This document shows positions 33,001 through 41,292 of a stretch of 42,608 nucleotides of DNA, piece by piece. Source of the stretch: Herbiconiux sp. Its GTDB lineage: Bacteria; Actinomycetota; Actinomycetes; Actinomycetales; Microbacteriaceae. How positions within the stretch are numbered: the stretch's first letter is position 1; every line of letters starts with the position of its first letter. The DNA is taken from positions 58,712 through 101,319 of the forward strand of contig NZ_JAHFUY010000017.1 of NCBI RefSeq assembly GCF_023264895.1, written 5' to 3'. A model generated the notes under the pieces. That model did no database searches, had not been told where the DNA came from, and saw nothing but the letters and a program-made list of their open reading frames with translations. Both the position numbers and the translations under genes were made by a program.

Positions 33001-34299
33001 TCAGAAGTGCGTGACGCCGTACACCGGTCGCACCGGGGTCAGCAGACCGGCGAGCCGGCCGACCGCCCCGGGGGTGCGCTCCACGATCCGCCCTGCCGAC
33101 GCGAGGGTGCGGGCGTCGACGGCTCCGAGGTAGAGGGAGCCGAGCACCCAGGCCTCGAGTTCGAGGTCGGGCGCGGCGGCCTCGCCGTCGGTCACGTGAG
33201 CACGCCCACCGGCGACCCGGATCCGATAGCGCCCCGTGGCGAACCCGAGGTCGTCGGCTACCTCGATGACGACCTCGCCCTCCGCACCAGGGAGGTACCC
33301 CCGCGCCTCGAACGCGGCCACGACGTCGAGCAGGCGGATCCAGAGCCGGTCGCTCCGACTCGTCGTGCGCACCGCGCGCCAGTCGGCGAGCGCCCAGCGC
33401 AGCGGGTCGTCGGCGGGAGCGGCATCGAACCGCACGGTGTCGACGAGGTCCATCGACCCGAGCAGCTCCCAGAGGCCGAGGTAGGCGCCGTCGGTCGCGG
33501 CGACGAGGTCGATCACCTCGAGCTCGGTCGTGCGCTCCCCCTCGTGCACGCGGTACGCCGCGTAGCCGTCGATCGCACCGTCCTCGCTGTAGTGCACGAT
33601 GGCGCGCACAGTGTCGTCGGCCCCGCCGTTCGGCCCGGCGAGACCGGCGCTCCGGCGCCAGTACGCCTGCTGCCGGTCGACTGAACCTGGGGTGCGGGCG
33701 TGGAAGGCGGAGAAGACGCGCGGGGCGATCGAGACGAGCTCGTGCGCGTCGATGAGCTCGCAGCGCCCGGTCGTGGGAACGGTGAGACGGAAGCGGTGAC
33801 CGGCCGGAACGGTGATGGAATCGACGCTGTAGGCGGTGCCGAAGCCGAAGCGGCGGTAGATCGTCGCCTCCGAGACCGTGAGCGCGGCCAGCGCGTGGCC
33901 GGCGGCGTGCGCGGCCGTCAGGTCGTCGGTCATCATGCGCCGGAGGAGGCCACGCCGGCGGTGGGTGGGGCGCACGGTCACCCCGGCGATGAGGTGCGCG
34001 GGCAGCAGCTCGGCTCCTCCCACGTTGAGGGTGTGCTCGTAGGCCGCGAAGGTGGCGACGGGCACCTCGGGTGCGAGTGCCGACTCGGGTGCCGATGTCG
34101 TGTAGACGCCGGTGAGCCGCCGGCCGTCCGCCGCGATGACGGCCGCGGCGAGATCGATCGCCTCCGCCGTCATCCGCGACTCGTGGAACCCGCGCGCCTC
34201 CGCCGCGAGCCAGTTCCGGGTGGCCTCGTCGGCCCTGCCGTCCGGGGCGGCCGCCGGGAAGGTGCGGAACTCGTACGGGTGGTCGATCTCGGTTGCCAT
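33001..34299 (-). CDS. Eis-like GNAT acetyltransferase
   Basis: The 432-residue protein has the Eis layout: an N-terminal GNAT domain with LIAGVTVRPTHRRRGLLRRMM (acetyl-CoA loop), SEATIYRRFGFGTA with the conserved Tyr of Eis, a second GNAT-like domain, and a C-terminal SCP2-like domain. It ends in a bare Phe carboxylate (VYGVTHF), the C-terminus used as catalytic base in Eis enzymes. Eis proteins acetylate aminoglycosides or lysines at several positions. It is convergent with the TetR gene and alone on its strand. The substrate in this organism is unknown. Confidence 0.92.
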   Translation of the reverse strand: MATEIDHPYEFRTFPAAAPDGRADEATRNWLAAEARGFHESRMTAEAIDLAAAVIAADGRRLTGVYTTSAPESALAPEVPVATFAAYEHTLNVGGAELLPAHLIAGVTVRPTHRRRGLLRRMMTDDLTAAHAAGHALAALTVSEATIYRRFGFGTAYSVDSITVPAGHRFRLTVPTTGRCELIDAHELVSIAPRVFSAFHARTPGSVDRQQAYWRRSAGLAGPNGGADDTVRAIVHYSEDGAIDGYAAYRVHEGERTTELEVIDLVAATDGAYLGLWELLGSMDLVDTVRFDAAPADDPLRWALADWRAVRTTSRSDRLWIRLLDVVAAFEARGYLPGAEGEVVIEVADDLGFATGRYRIRVAGGRAHVTDGEAAAPDLELEAWVLGSLYLGAVDARTLASAGRIVERTPGAVGRLAGLLTPVRPVYGVTHF

Positions 34300-34381
34300 G
34301 ACTCCACGCTAACGCGGAGCGATCCGGCTCCGGCAGGTGCTGACCGGATGACCCGCGGCCGGTGAACCGTTAACGATTGGT

Positions 34382-34403
34382 GGAGAGGGCCGAAGCCCTC
34401 CCC
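34382..34403 (-). terminator. Hairpin downstream of the small GNAT gene
   Basis: GGAGAGGGC and GCCCTCCCC form a 9-bp stem with one mismatch and a CGAA tetraloop, 38 bases past the stop of the small acetyltransferase. It has no U-run, as is common here. It may also end transcription of the catalase operon. Confidence 0.6.
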
Positions 34404-34441
34404 ACGCATGAGCATAGCAATGCCGCGCCCCTCGCCGCCAC

Positions 34442-34726
34442 TCAGCGCGAGAGCAGCCCGGCGCGCTCCGGATGCTCGTCGAACCACTTGCCCACGTACC
34501 AGCACATGGGCACGATCCGGTAGGGCGTGTTGGCCTCGACGTCGTCGACTGCGTAGGCCACGATCTCGCCCGCGAGCCCTTTGCCGCGCTGGCGCGGGTC
34601 GGTGAACGTGTGGGTGAACGAGATGTGGTTCTCGTTCACCACGTAGTCCACGGCGCTCGCGAGGGCCCCGTCGATGCGCAGCGAATAGCGGTGCTGCTCG
34701 GCCTCATGACTGAATTCCTGTGCCAT
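34442..34726 (-). CDS. Small GCN5-related N-acetyltransferase (YjdJ/PF14542 type)
   Basis: The 94-residue protein is the short GNAT form: RYSLRIDGALASAVDYVVNE, ISFTHTFTDPRQRGKGLAGEIV (acetyl-CoA loop) and RIVPMCWYVGKWFDEHPE. Human and bacterial homologues of this size acetylate small acids or proteins; the target is unknown. The stop of the acidic protein lies 19 bases before its start, so it may be the last gene of the catalase operon. Confidence 0.93.
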   Translation of the reverse strand: MAQEFSHEAEQHRYSLRIDGALASAVDYVVNENHISFTHTFTDPRQRGKGLAGEIVAYAVDDVEANTPYRIVPMCWYVGKWFDEHPERAGLLSR

Positions 34727-34745
34727 GCGCCCACCCTACGCTCGT

Positions 34746-34928
34746 CTAGTCGACGAGGTCTGCCGGCGACTCCGGGAGCGATTCGGACTGCTCGGTGCGG
34801 TCGCGGAGCCGATCCGACATCCCGGATGCACCCTGGCCCTCCTCGTCCTCATCTGCCTCCTTGATGAGCTCGGCGAGTTCCTCGTCGCGAGGGGCGTCGG
34901 CGGAGGGGCCTGGTTCGTTGTTCGACAT
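34746..34928 (-). CDS. Small acidic protein downstream of manganese catalase
   Basis: The 60-residue protein (MSNNEPGPSADAPRDEELAE, many Glu/Asp, ending SLPESPADLVD) starts six bases after the catalase stop, with GGGAAG upstream. It has no recognisable domain and is likely disordered. The tight spacing implies cotranslation with the catalase; a role in maturation or manganese handling is only a guess. Confidence 0.75.
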   Translation of the reverse strand: MSNNEPGPSADAPRDEELAELIKEADEDEEGQGASGMSDRLRDRTEQSESLPESPADLVD

Positions 34929-34934
34929 GTTGTA

Positions 34935-35903
34935 CTACTTCCCTGCGGTCTTCCCTGTGGTCGGCCCGTAGAAGGACTCGACGTCGGCGAGCTCCTGCTC
35001 GGCGGTGGCCTGGATGAGCTTCAGCAGCTCCGGGTCGAGGCCCGGGCTGAACTCCTCGAGCCGCTCGGGCGCGATGAACGACGGGGTCCCGACCGGGGCC
35101 TGCTCGGTGGCGTCGAGGTCGGTGCCGTCGTGGGAGGGAGACGCGCCCTGGAAGATGCGGCCGGCTTCCGATTCGCCCTTGAGGTCGAAGGTGAACTGCT
35201 TGCTCTGCAGGCCGAGGTCGAGGAGCTCCTTGACCTCGGGGAACTGCTCGGCGTTCGTCTTCGGGATCGGGAGGGTCTTCTTCCAGTCGACCCCGAGCGT
35301 CTCGAGCGCCTTGGCGTAGGCGTTCTCGTGGGCCTGGTCGCGCACGATCAGGTAGGAGATCGTGGAGCGGGCGGTCTTGTTGGCCGTCATCTCGTAGATG
35401 CGGCACTTCTGCAGGCGCCCGGTCGACTCGAGCATGAGGTTGTAGAGCAGGTCGAGCACGAGGTTGCCCGAGTTGTAGACGTAGCTGCCGAGCCAGGGGT
35501 TGCCCGCCGCGTCGACGGGCATCGCGCCCTGTGCGCCCACGAGGTAGTGGTGGATGTTGCTGTGGTCGAGCGCGATGTTGAGCGGTGTCGCTCCCCCGGC
35601 CCCCGGGGTGTCGAGCGGGTCGGTGAGCTTGCCCTTGTACTGCGGCGAGCCGTCGAGCAGGCGCGAGATCGTGGTGCCGATGAGCTCGACGTGGCTGATC
35701 TCCTCGGTGCCGACGCCCTGGATGAGGTCGCGGTACGGCTTCGCGGAGGGCCCGCGGAAGTTCATGGCCTGGAAGAGGTACTGCATCATCGTGCGCATCT
35801 CGCCGAACTGGCCGCCGAGCCCCTCCTGCAGTGCGTTCGCGGCGGCGGGATCCGGCTCATCCTCGGCGATGTCGTTGATCCATTCCTGAACGTGGAAATA
35901 CAC
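34935..35903 (-). CDS. Manganese (non-haem) catalase
   Basis: The 322-residue protein is a dimanganese catalase that converts peroxide to water and oxygen. Seen: GGQFGEMRTMMQYLFQAMNF with a first-helix Glu, GVGTEEISHVELIG carrying the ExxH metal ligands, IALDHSNIHHYLVG, and RDQAHENAYAKALETLG with the second Glu/His pair. The C-terminal tail from about residue 230 is family-typical. GTG 35903 follows GAGGAGGCACTTCC, a strong ribosome site, and gives the conserved VYFHVQEWIND start. Length is slightly above the usual 290-300. Confidence 0.94.
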   Translation of the reverse strand: MYFHVQEWINDIAEDEPDPAAANALQEGLGGQFGEMRTMMQYLFQAMNFRGPSAKPYRDLIQGVGTEEISHVELIGTTISRLLDGSPQYKGKLTDPLDTPGAGGATPLNIALDHSNIHHYLVGAQGAMPVDAAGNPWLGSYVYNSGNLVLDLLYNLMLESTGRLQKCRIYEMTANKTARSTISYLIVRDQAHENAYAKALETLGVDWKKTLPIPKTNAEQFPEVKELLDLGLQSKQFTFDLKGESEAGRIFQGASPSHDGTDLDATEQAPVGTPSFIAPERLEEFSPGLDPELLKLIQATAEQELADVESFYGPTTGKTAGK

Positions 35904-36053
35904 GGAAGTGCCTCCTCGGCGTGAAGAGCACGCACGCTGCGCGCCTCTTCCACCGTGCCCCCGGCCGCCCGCGGGAGCAGCCCCCTTGCCAAACGGCACC
36001 GCCGCATGCACCCGGCCGGCCGGTAGGCTCGGTGCATCTCTGAGGGGGGAACC

Positions 36054-36287
36054 GTGAACAGCACGACAGCATCCGTGATGGCCATCATCCTGCCGATCGC
36101 GGCCTACGTCGTTCTGATCCTGCTCAGCCTGGTCATCTTCTACTGGCTCGTGAAGAAGGCCATCCGCACGGCACTCGCCGACCACTACAAGACGGTCAAG
36201 CTCTACGAGGAGACAGGCGAGTGGATCCCGGGCCCCTGGGACCTCAAGACCCCGCCCCGAGGCGCCGAGACCGCCACCGACGACTGA
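36054..36287 (+). CDS. Small single-helix membrane protein
   Basis: The 77-residue protein has one transmembrane helix (IAAYVVLILLSLVIFYWLV) and a short cytoplasmic tail (KKAIRTALADHYKTVKLYEE, then TGEWIPGPWDLKTPP). GTG 36054 follows GAGGGGGGAACC. It is not a known family to me. It lies divergent from the catalase and is the last core-genome gene before the island edge, ending five bases before the tRNA fragment. Confidence 0.75.
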   Translation: MNSTTASVMAIILPIAAYVVLILLSLVIFYWLVKKAIRTALADHYKTVKLYEETGEWIPGPWDLKTPPRGAETATDD

Positions 36288-36292
36288 CGAAC

Positions 36293-36317
36293 GGTGCCCC
36301 TGGAGGGACTCGAACTC
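36293..36317 (-). other. tRNA 3'-end fragment; probable attachment-site end of a genomic island
   Basis: On the minus strand the 25 bases read as the T-loop TTCGAGT, the CCCTC half of the T-stem, the acceptor strand CAGGGGC and ACC. The upstream bases do not complete a T-stem (ACGAG instead of GAGGG), so only the last part of a tRNA is present. This is what is left beside the chromosome when an element integrates into a tRNA 3' end. The intact tRNA, starting GCCCCTG, should lie at the other island end, to the right and on the minus strand. Confidence 0.65.
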
Positions 36318-36704
36318 GTTAGGCGGGCCCGTGACACGCGTATGAACTAGCAACTTCCGCGTATTTCCGCGGCCTTTCGATCACATCGAAAGCGCTGAAT
36401 CAGGCCATCTTGAGATCGTTTGTGGGCAAAGTGTGGGCACGGAATGAGACTGGGGTCGCCTCGCTGTGCAACTGACGAAGGCTTATTACAGATTGCTCAC
36501 CAGGATGAGCCTTGCGTCGCGGCACAGAGTGAGTTCCCCGGTAACGTTTGGGACGCGGGATACCCCTTCGCCGATGGTAGATTCCGCGCCAGTCGCTAGC
36601 CAGATCGATGAACCTGGACACGGCGCGATATTTGCAAACGACTCCTCAGGCACGTACCAGGATAGAGTTACTTAGTTCTATACCAGCCGCCCCAAGGAGA
36701 CACG
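36318..36704. other. Non-coding left end of the island
   Basis: No convincing gene is seen. It holds an 8-bp perfect hairpin CTTTCGAT-CAC-ATCGAAAG (36374-36392), a direct repeat TTCCGCG near 36355-36372, and a direct repeat GTGGGCA (36422-36438). Such short repeats next to an attachment site could be integrase arm sites. The minus frame ending at 36400 has no recognisable integrase motif. Base use is clearly AT-richer than to the left. Confidence 0.6.
36662..36684 (+). promoter_or_regulatory. Operator/-10 candidate of the methyltransferase operon
   Basis: ATAGAGTTACTTAGTTCTAT (36662-36681) is an imperfect palindrome with ATAGA/TCTAT ends, and it overlaps TATACC (36679-36684), a possible -10 box 20 bases before the start. 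No -35 box is convincing. Confidence 0.35.
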
Positions 36705-38012
36705 TTGGGTGATGCTCGCAAACAGGTTCCTGTGCGCGACGTCGACCGCACCCAGATATTTACGCCTCCTGACCTGGCTGACTTCATGGTTCACCAGCTC
36801 AATCTCTCAGCCGCTGGAGAGGTTGATCTCCTGGAACCGGGCGCTGGTGCAGGCGCACTAGCGGAATCCGTAATCGCCGCTAGCCCTAGGCCGCCCCGGC
36901 TCACGTTGGTCGAGCGGGACCTCACGCTTGGATCTCACTTGTCGGATCTAGTGGAGCATCACCGCTCCGACATAGCCGAGGACTCCGAGGCCCTCACCGA
37001 CGACTTCTTCGCGCTCGCCCCGGCTTGGATTGCCGACGGGCGCCGCTTCACTCACATCATCACGAACCCGCCCTTCGCCCGCGTCGAGCCACAGAGTCAT
37101 GTCGCGGCCGTCCTCCGAAAAGCGAACGTTCGAGCAACGAACTACTTTGCAGCTTTCCTCTGGCTTGCGTCTGATCTCCTAGCGGACGGTGGAACGATGG
37201 TCGCGGTTGTGCCGCGATCGATCCTGTCGGGGGCGCGATACGCAGCAACGCGAGCCCATATGTTGGAAGGGGCAGCGCTCGTCGCCCTCCACCACTTCAC
37301 GGACCGTCGGGCAGTCTTCGAGCGTGATTCAGTGCAACAGGAAGTGGTGGTCCTCACTCTGTCTCGCGGAGCGGCGCCCTCCCACATCCGCTATTCGCAG
37401 TCGGCCACGGTGATCAACATCCCTGACGCAATTCAGTTGCCTCACCGGAGGATTCAACTCGATGCAGCTGATGGCCATGCTGTGCTGGTGCCGACTATTG
37501 TCCGCGGAGAGGTGGATCCGTCGGACGCGACCAGCTCCCTCCTACCCGACGGTGTTCAGGCGTCAGTGGGGAACGTCGTGGACTTTCGCGCGGGTGCGGA
37601 CGTAGTCGTTAGGGGCGATGGCGAGATCCCTTTAGTCGGGTCCGAAATCTTCTTCACACGCACTCCCGACCTGCGGGCGCTTCGACTAAACGACCGGACG
37701 CAGCGACACGTATTCCCTCCGGGTCGCTACGTAGTCATTCGGCGTATCTCCCCCTCAGAAGCCCGCCCGCGTATTCAGGCGAAACTGGTTGTCGCTGAGG
37801 GTGACGAATTCTCGAAGGGAGTGGCTTTTGAGAATCACCTGCTGGTACTGCATGCGAACGGGAAAGGCATGACGCCCGAGACGTGTAGCGTCTTGCTTGA
37901 GCGTCTCAGCGATGCGAGGACTGAGCGCCAGTTTTGTGAGCGCGGGGGAACGACGCAGGTTAATGTCGGAGACATCCGCGCGCTCCGCTACGAGGGGAGT
38001 TCCGAAGAGTGA
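36705..38012 (+). CDS. N6-adenine DNA methyltransferase (Eco57I/type I M-like)
   Basis: The 435-residue protein has the SAM-binding motif I LLEPGAGAGAL (residues 42-52), the acidic end of the next strand (LTLVERD) and the catalytic motif IV NPPF at residues 121-124 (HIITNPPFARV), so it is a gamma-type N6-adenine methylase. It begins RTQIFTPPDLADFMV, like Eco57I/N-6 methylases. The second half (residues 230-435) may be a target-recognition domain. TTG 36705 is chosen because AAGGAGA lies five bases upstream; no better start is near. Its stop overlaps the DUF262 start (GTGA). No nuclease domain is fused to it. Confidence 0.88.
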   Translation: MGDARKQVPVRDVDRTQIFTPPDLADFMVHQLNLSAAGEVDLLEPGAGAGALAESVIAASPRPPRLTLVERDLTLGSHLSDLVEHHRSDIAEDSEALTDDFFALAPAWIADGRRFTHIITNPPFARVEPQSHVAAVLRKANVRATNYFAAFLWLASDLLADGGTMVAVVPRSILSGARYAATRAHMLEGAALVALHHFTDRRAVFERDSVQQEVVVLTLSRGAAPSHIRYSQSATVINIPDAIQLPHRRIQLDAADGHAVLVPTIVRGEVDPSDATSSLLPDGVQASVGNVVDFRAGADVVVRGDGEIPLVGSEIFFTRTPDLRALRLNDRTQRHVFPPGRYVVIRRISPSEARPRIQAKLVVAEGDEFSKGVAFENHLLVLHANGKGMTPETCSVLLERLSDARTERQFCERGGTTQVNVGDIRALRYEGSSEE

Positions 38013-39094
38013 CCGTAGACAACGACCTCTTGCTCGGACTGCTGGACCGCCAGCCGACGCTGCAAACCATTACTTGGCTTCTGAGCCTTCGAAAATTCGA
38101 TCAGCTTGACCTTGATCCTCCATATCAACGCAAGAGCGTGTGGACACTTCGCGAGAAGCGGCGATTTCTCGACACCGTTCTGCACAATTACCCGAGCCCA
38201 GCTATTTTCCTCCACCGCAGCCTCGACGACGAGGGGAACCCGACCTACCACGTCGTCGATGGCAAGCAACGGTTGACCACCATCCTCGAATTCGCCGACA
38301 ACAGATTGCGACTCCCGAGCGACTTCGGAGACGAGCGACTCGATGGGCAAAACTGGAAAGGGTTGGCTAACTTCGGAGCTGCACGCAAGGCATTCTGGGG
38401 CTACCAGCTGACGGTCGAGTTCATCGATGATGTGCACGAGCCTCTGGTTCGGGAGATATTCTCACGACTCAACCAGAACTCCCGCAAGCTGGAGCGCCAA
38501 GAGCTGCGCCACGCGCGCTATGACGGCTGGCTCCTCAACTTTGTCGAGCAGCAGGCGCAAGACTCCGTCTGGCGTGACCTCAAAGTGGTGACCAGGGCTC
38601 GGTCGAAACGGATGACTGATGCTCAGCTCCTACTGGAGTACTCTCAAGCGCTGATGAGTGGACACCCAGTCGGGTTTGACCAAGATTCTCTAGACGAGTT
38701 GTGCGCAAGTTACGACGATCCTGATTCGATTGATGGGTTTGACACGGACCAGTTTGAGGAGGAGTTCAGGGCTCTGGCGGCGAACATAGCAGCCCTAGTC
38801 GCTGGCCAGCCCGACCTGTTGACTGTCATCAATTCACGAAACAACTTCTACTCGGTATGGTGTTTCGCCATAGCTGCCCGTCAACGAGAGGCAGACGTTT
38901 CTGCCGAACGGCTGCACTGCTTCTTGAGGGATGTTGAGGAACTGCGAGAAGCCGAGCGCGAGAATCCTCAACGGGAGCGAAGCGGCGACGACCCCGCAGT
39001 CGCCAGCTACCTAGCGAACTCCCTTGGCGCTGCTACCGAGGAGCCACAGCGTCGCGCTCGCCACGAGGCGCTTCTATCGCTTCTCCCTAGCTAA
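38009..39094 (+). CDS. DUF262 (ParB/Srx-fold NTPase-like) protein
   Basis: The 361-residue protein has the DUF262 marks: LDPPYQRKSVWTLREKRRFL (residues 36-55), the nucleotide-site motif VVDGKQRLTTI (Asp84 to Leu89) and IFSRLNQNSRKLERQELRHA. DUF262 forms the N-terminal, NTP-using domain of GmrS/GmrSD anti-phage enzymes, where a DUF1524 HNH nuclease follows. Here the protein ends without the DUF1524 HNH motif; the C-terminal part is helical. It is coupled to the methylase by GTGA and followed after one base by the RelA/SpoT gene. A sensor or regulator role in defence is inferred. Confidence 0.85.
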   Translation: MTVDNDLLLGLLDRQPTLQTITWLLSLRKFDQLDLDPPYQRKSVWTLREKRRFLDTVLHNYPSPAIFLHRSLDDEGNPTYHVVDGKQRLTTILEFADNRLRLPSDFGDERLDGQNWKGLANFGAARKAFWGYQLTVEFIDDVHEPLVREIFSRLNQNSRKLERQELRHARYDGWLLNFVEQQAQDSVWRDLKVVTRARSKRMTDAQLLLEYSQALMSGHPVGFDQDSLDELCASYDDPDSIDGFDTDQFEEEFRALAANIAALVAGQPDLLTVINSRNNFYSVWCFAIAARQREADVSAERLHCFLRDVEELREAERENPQRERSGDDPAVASYLANSLGAATEEPQRRARHEALLSLLPS

Positions 39095-39095
39095 A

Positions 39096-40058
39096 ATGAC
39101 AGTCCCCACGTCATGGCGTGAGGCGTATCGGAAGCAGGTACCCCTCGCGAGGCTCCTAAAGGCTGAGGTAGACCAGCACTTCGAAAAGGCTAGACCGGGG
39201 TGGTTCACTCACTCTCGGGTCAAGGAAGAGGAGTCTTTCCACCAGAAGATCGAAACCGGGCGCATTGAGGAGATTGAGGAGCTCGAGGACTTCTTTGGAG
39301 CGCTGCTCGTCGTTCCACTGCCCTCGGATATCGCAAGTGCGCTCGAGTTCTTGGATGAGTTCTTCGTCACGAAGTATCGCCGCCCACCGGATTCGGACCA
39401 CGCCCAGTACCCCGCGTCTGCATTCCGGTTCAATGACATCCGGCTGTATGGGCACCTTCGGCCCGATGAATCTATGCCTCCGACTCCCGTCGACAACATG
39501 ATTTTCGAGGTGCAAGTGCGTACCTTCTTCCAGCATGCTTGGAGCAGTGCGACACACGATCTCGTCTACAAACACCCGCGCTTCAGTTGGGCGCGAAGTC
39601 GGGTGGCGGCGCAGATCAAGGCGATCCTCGAGAGTGCAGAGATGACGATTGATTCGATCGATGCGCTCGAGAATTCACCTGTGTTGCCGCGTGAAGGATC
39701 GCCAGAGAGCGAATTGAATCTCGTCCTGGAGGTCGTAACTGGCCACTGGAACCCCGATGACTTGCCGGAGAACCTGAAACGCCTAACGGAGACGCTCTCG
39801 GATCTATGCCTGGCTTTGTCTCTGGACTCTCGCGCGCTCGACCAGATCCTCACTCGAGGAAGGGCGGAACTCGGTGGTCACCCGGATGGCTGGTCACCCT
39901 ACCAGTGCACAGTCGATTACTACAGCCGATACGAAGCCGACAAGCTTCGGCGGGTGCTCAAGAAGAAGTCGCACCGTCCGAAGAGGATTTTCGTAACCGA
40001 TGAAGTTCTCGATCGCCTCGGCCTGCGCCTGGAGGAATGTCAATCGGCCGCCACATGA
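39096..40058 (+). CDS. RelA/SpoT-like nucleotidyltransferase/pyrophosphokinase domain protein
   Basis: The 320-residue protein carries RelA/SpoT synthetase features: HSRVKEEESFHQKIE (Arg41, Lys43), ELEDFFGALLV (Asp65 and Gly68 of the DxxG strand), and IFEVQVRTFFQHAWSSATHD (Glu138, Gln140, Arg142, His147), the E-Q-R-T...QHAW signature of small alarmone synthetases and toxSAS toxins. The Arg after DxxG of housekeeping enzymes is Leu, and the GYRGIH loop is replaced by IRLYGHL, so it is divergent. There is no hydrolase, TGS or ACT domain. ATG 39096 is one base after the DUF262 stop. It may pyrophosphorylate nucleotides or tRNA to stop growth, as toxSAS enzymes do; inferred. Confidence 0.8.
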   Translation: MTVPTSWREAYRKQVPLARLLKAEVDQHFEKARPGWFTHSRVKEEESFHQKIETGRIEEIEELEDFFGALLVVPLPSDIASALEFLDEFFVTKYRRPPDSDHAQYPASAFRFNDIRLYGHLRPDESMPPTPVDNMIFEVQVRTFFQHAWSSATHDLVYKHPRFSWARSRVAAQIKAILESAEMTIDSIDALENSPVLPREGSPESELNLVLEVVTGHWNPDDLPENLKRLTETLSDLCLALSLDSRALDQILTRGRAELGGHPDGWSPYQCTVDYYSRYEADKLRRVLKKKSHRPKRIFVTDEVLDRLGLRLEECQSAAT

Positions 40059-40352
40059 CAACCGCTCCGGACAGCGCCGTCGACACCCGAGTCATGCGTG
40101 ATTCTGGATAATCGAGCTTGGGTGGCATATCAAGCCGTGAACCTAGCCGCAGGCCTTCATCGGCTGCAGGCCCTATAGGTCGCCGAGGATGACCAGTTGT
40201 CATGCCTCCTTGGAACGACACGCGGCAGGTGGCTGCGACACGCTATCATCATTCGACTTTTTGCGCAGCCGGCGCGGAGCGAAGAGACGTCGCGGAGGAT
40301 TTCGATCCTGACGGTCCGATCGTGTGCTCGGTCAGGCGGAGAGCGACCCCAT
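40059..40352. other. Convergent intergenic region, no gene seen
   Basis: 294 bases between the ends of the RelA/SpoT and HEPN genes. Overlapping short frames have no ribosome site or motif. A direct repeat GCAGGCC occurs near 40149 and 40165. No strong terminator hairpin was found. Confidence 0.6.
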
Positions 40353-41282
40353 CTAGCCCAGACGTGGCACTTGCCATTCAAGTATGTCGGAGAGTCGGTT
40401 GCGAACAATCAGAACCTCGGCGGTGGTGCAACGGTCGGCCGCGTCGCGTATAGCATCGTGACGGTCCGGAACCACACGGACGGCCCGGACCCCGCCCTCC
40501 CTTCTTTCCGCCCATCCGCGTTGATGCTCTTCTACAAATCTCAGCGATATGCGCGTAGGTGTTGTCCAAAGCGGATCTTGCGCGAAATCGCGCTCTCCTC
40601 GGTGAAGCGCGATCGCGCCTACGGAGGCGAACGTGTCGAAGACAAGTGCAAACTTCACGAGCAACTCCGCCGCTAACGTGAGCCAAATTCCAGACACCGC
40701 GTACCCTGCGTCATGCGCAGCTCGATGCCGCTCGCCTGCGAACTCTTTCAATTGCTCGTCTAGACGGATCGGCACCCCAGAAGGATCGGCCCCTGGGTAG
40801 CCGAATCGAATCGACAGTTGTCGCGCGGACTCAGCCGGACTGGGGACGTGGAAATCCTTTAGGATCCGGAAGTAGTCAGGTGACCCCATGTTGCTGCCTC
40901 CCCACATCCATGTGAGGGGAGAGAGGTTGATCGCGCCTGAAACGGCGGCGAGGCTGGCCCCGGCAGCGGCTAAGTACGACTGTACGTCCGCAGCATCCAT
41001 TCGGCGTACTTTCGCACTGGCCACCTCGACCACGTTGCGAGACGCGCGCTCCTGAAGCTTGGCGGGAAGGTCCGAGTAATGCGATTGACCAGAGTTGACG
41101 AAACTCGCGATCTCAACGAGTCTGCCCTCGACGAACGTCTCCAGCTGGTTGAAGGCAGCGACTGCGAGCCCACGCCGGATGATGGCACCTGCTGCGTCCG
41201 GTGCTCTCACCTCCGGAATGTTGAGCGCATCCCTTAGGCCCGTCGCTCCAAGAACGAGCGCGTCGCGTGCCGCCGAAGCCAT
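40353..41282 (-). CDS. HEPN-type ribonuclease candidate
   Basis: The 309-residue protein is mostly helical. It contains AAFNQLETFVEGRLVEIASF in the N-terminal half and EFAGERHRAAHDAGY near residues 181-194, which has the HEPN RNase motif R-x4-H (Arg185, His190), as in RiboL-PSP-HEPN and MAE_28990-type HEPN proteins. These cut RNA in toxin-antitoxin and abortive-infection systems. It starts 10 bases after the stop of the upstream DUF262 gene, so the pair is an operon. The family name is my best guess; the motif is the main support. Confidence 0.7.
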   Translation of the reverse strand: MASAARDALVLGATGLRDALNIPEVRAPDAAGAIIRRGLAVAAFNQLETFVEGRLVEIASFVNSGQSHYSDLPAKLQERASRNVVEVASAKVRRMDAADVQSYLAAAGASLAAVSGAINLSPLTWMWGGSNMGSPDYFRILKDFHVPSPAESARQLSIRFGYPGADPSGVPIRLDEQLKEFAGERHRAAHDAGYAVSGIWLTLAAELLVKFALVFDTFASVGAIALHRGERDFAQDPLWTTPTRISLRFVEEHQRGWAERREGGVRAVRVVPDRHDAIRDAADRCTTAEVLIVRNRLSDILEWQVPRLG

Positions 41283-41292
41283 GTTCGTCAGC

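Noticed and set aside
36400-36621. Integrase remnant next to the attachment site
   Set aside because: The 73-codon minus frame lacks the R-H-R-Y motifs of tyrosine recombinases; position alone does not suffice.
39024-39095. Earlier start for the RelA/SpoT gene
   Set aside because: It overlaps the DUF262 gene by 71 bases with no ribosome site, and ATG 39096 follows the stop by one base.
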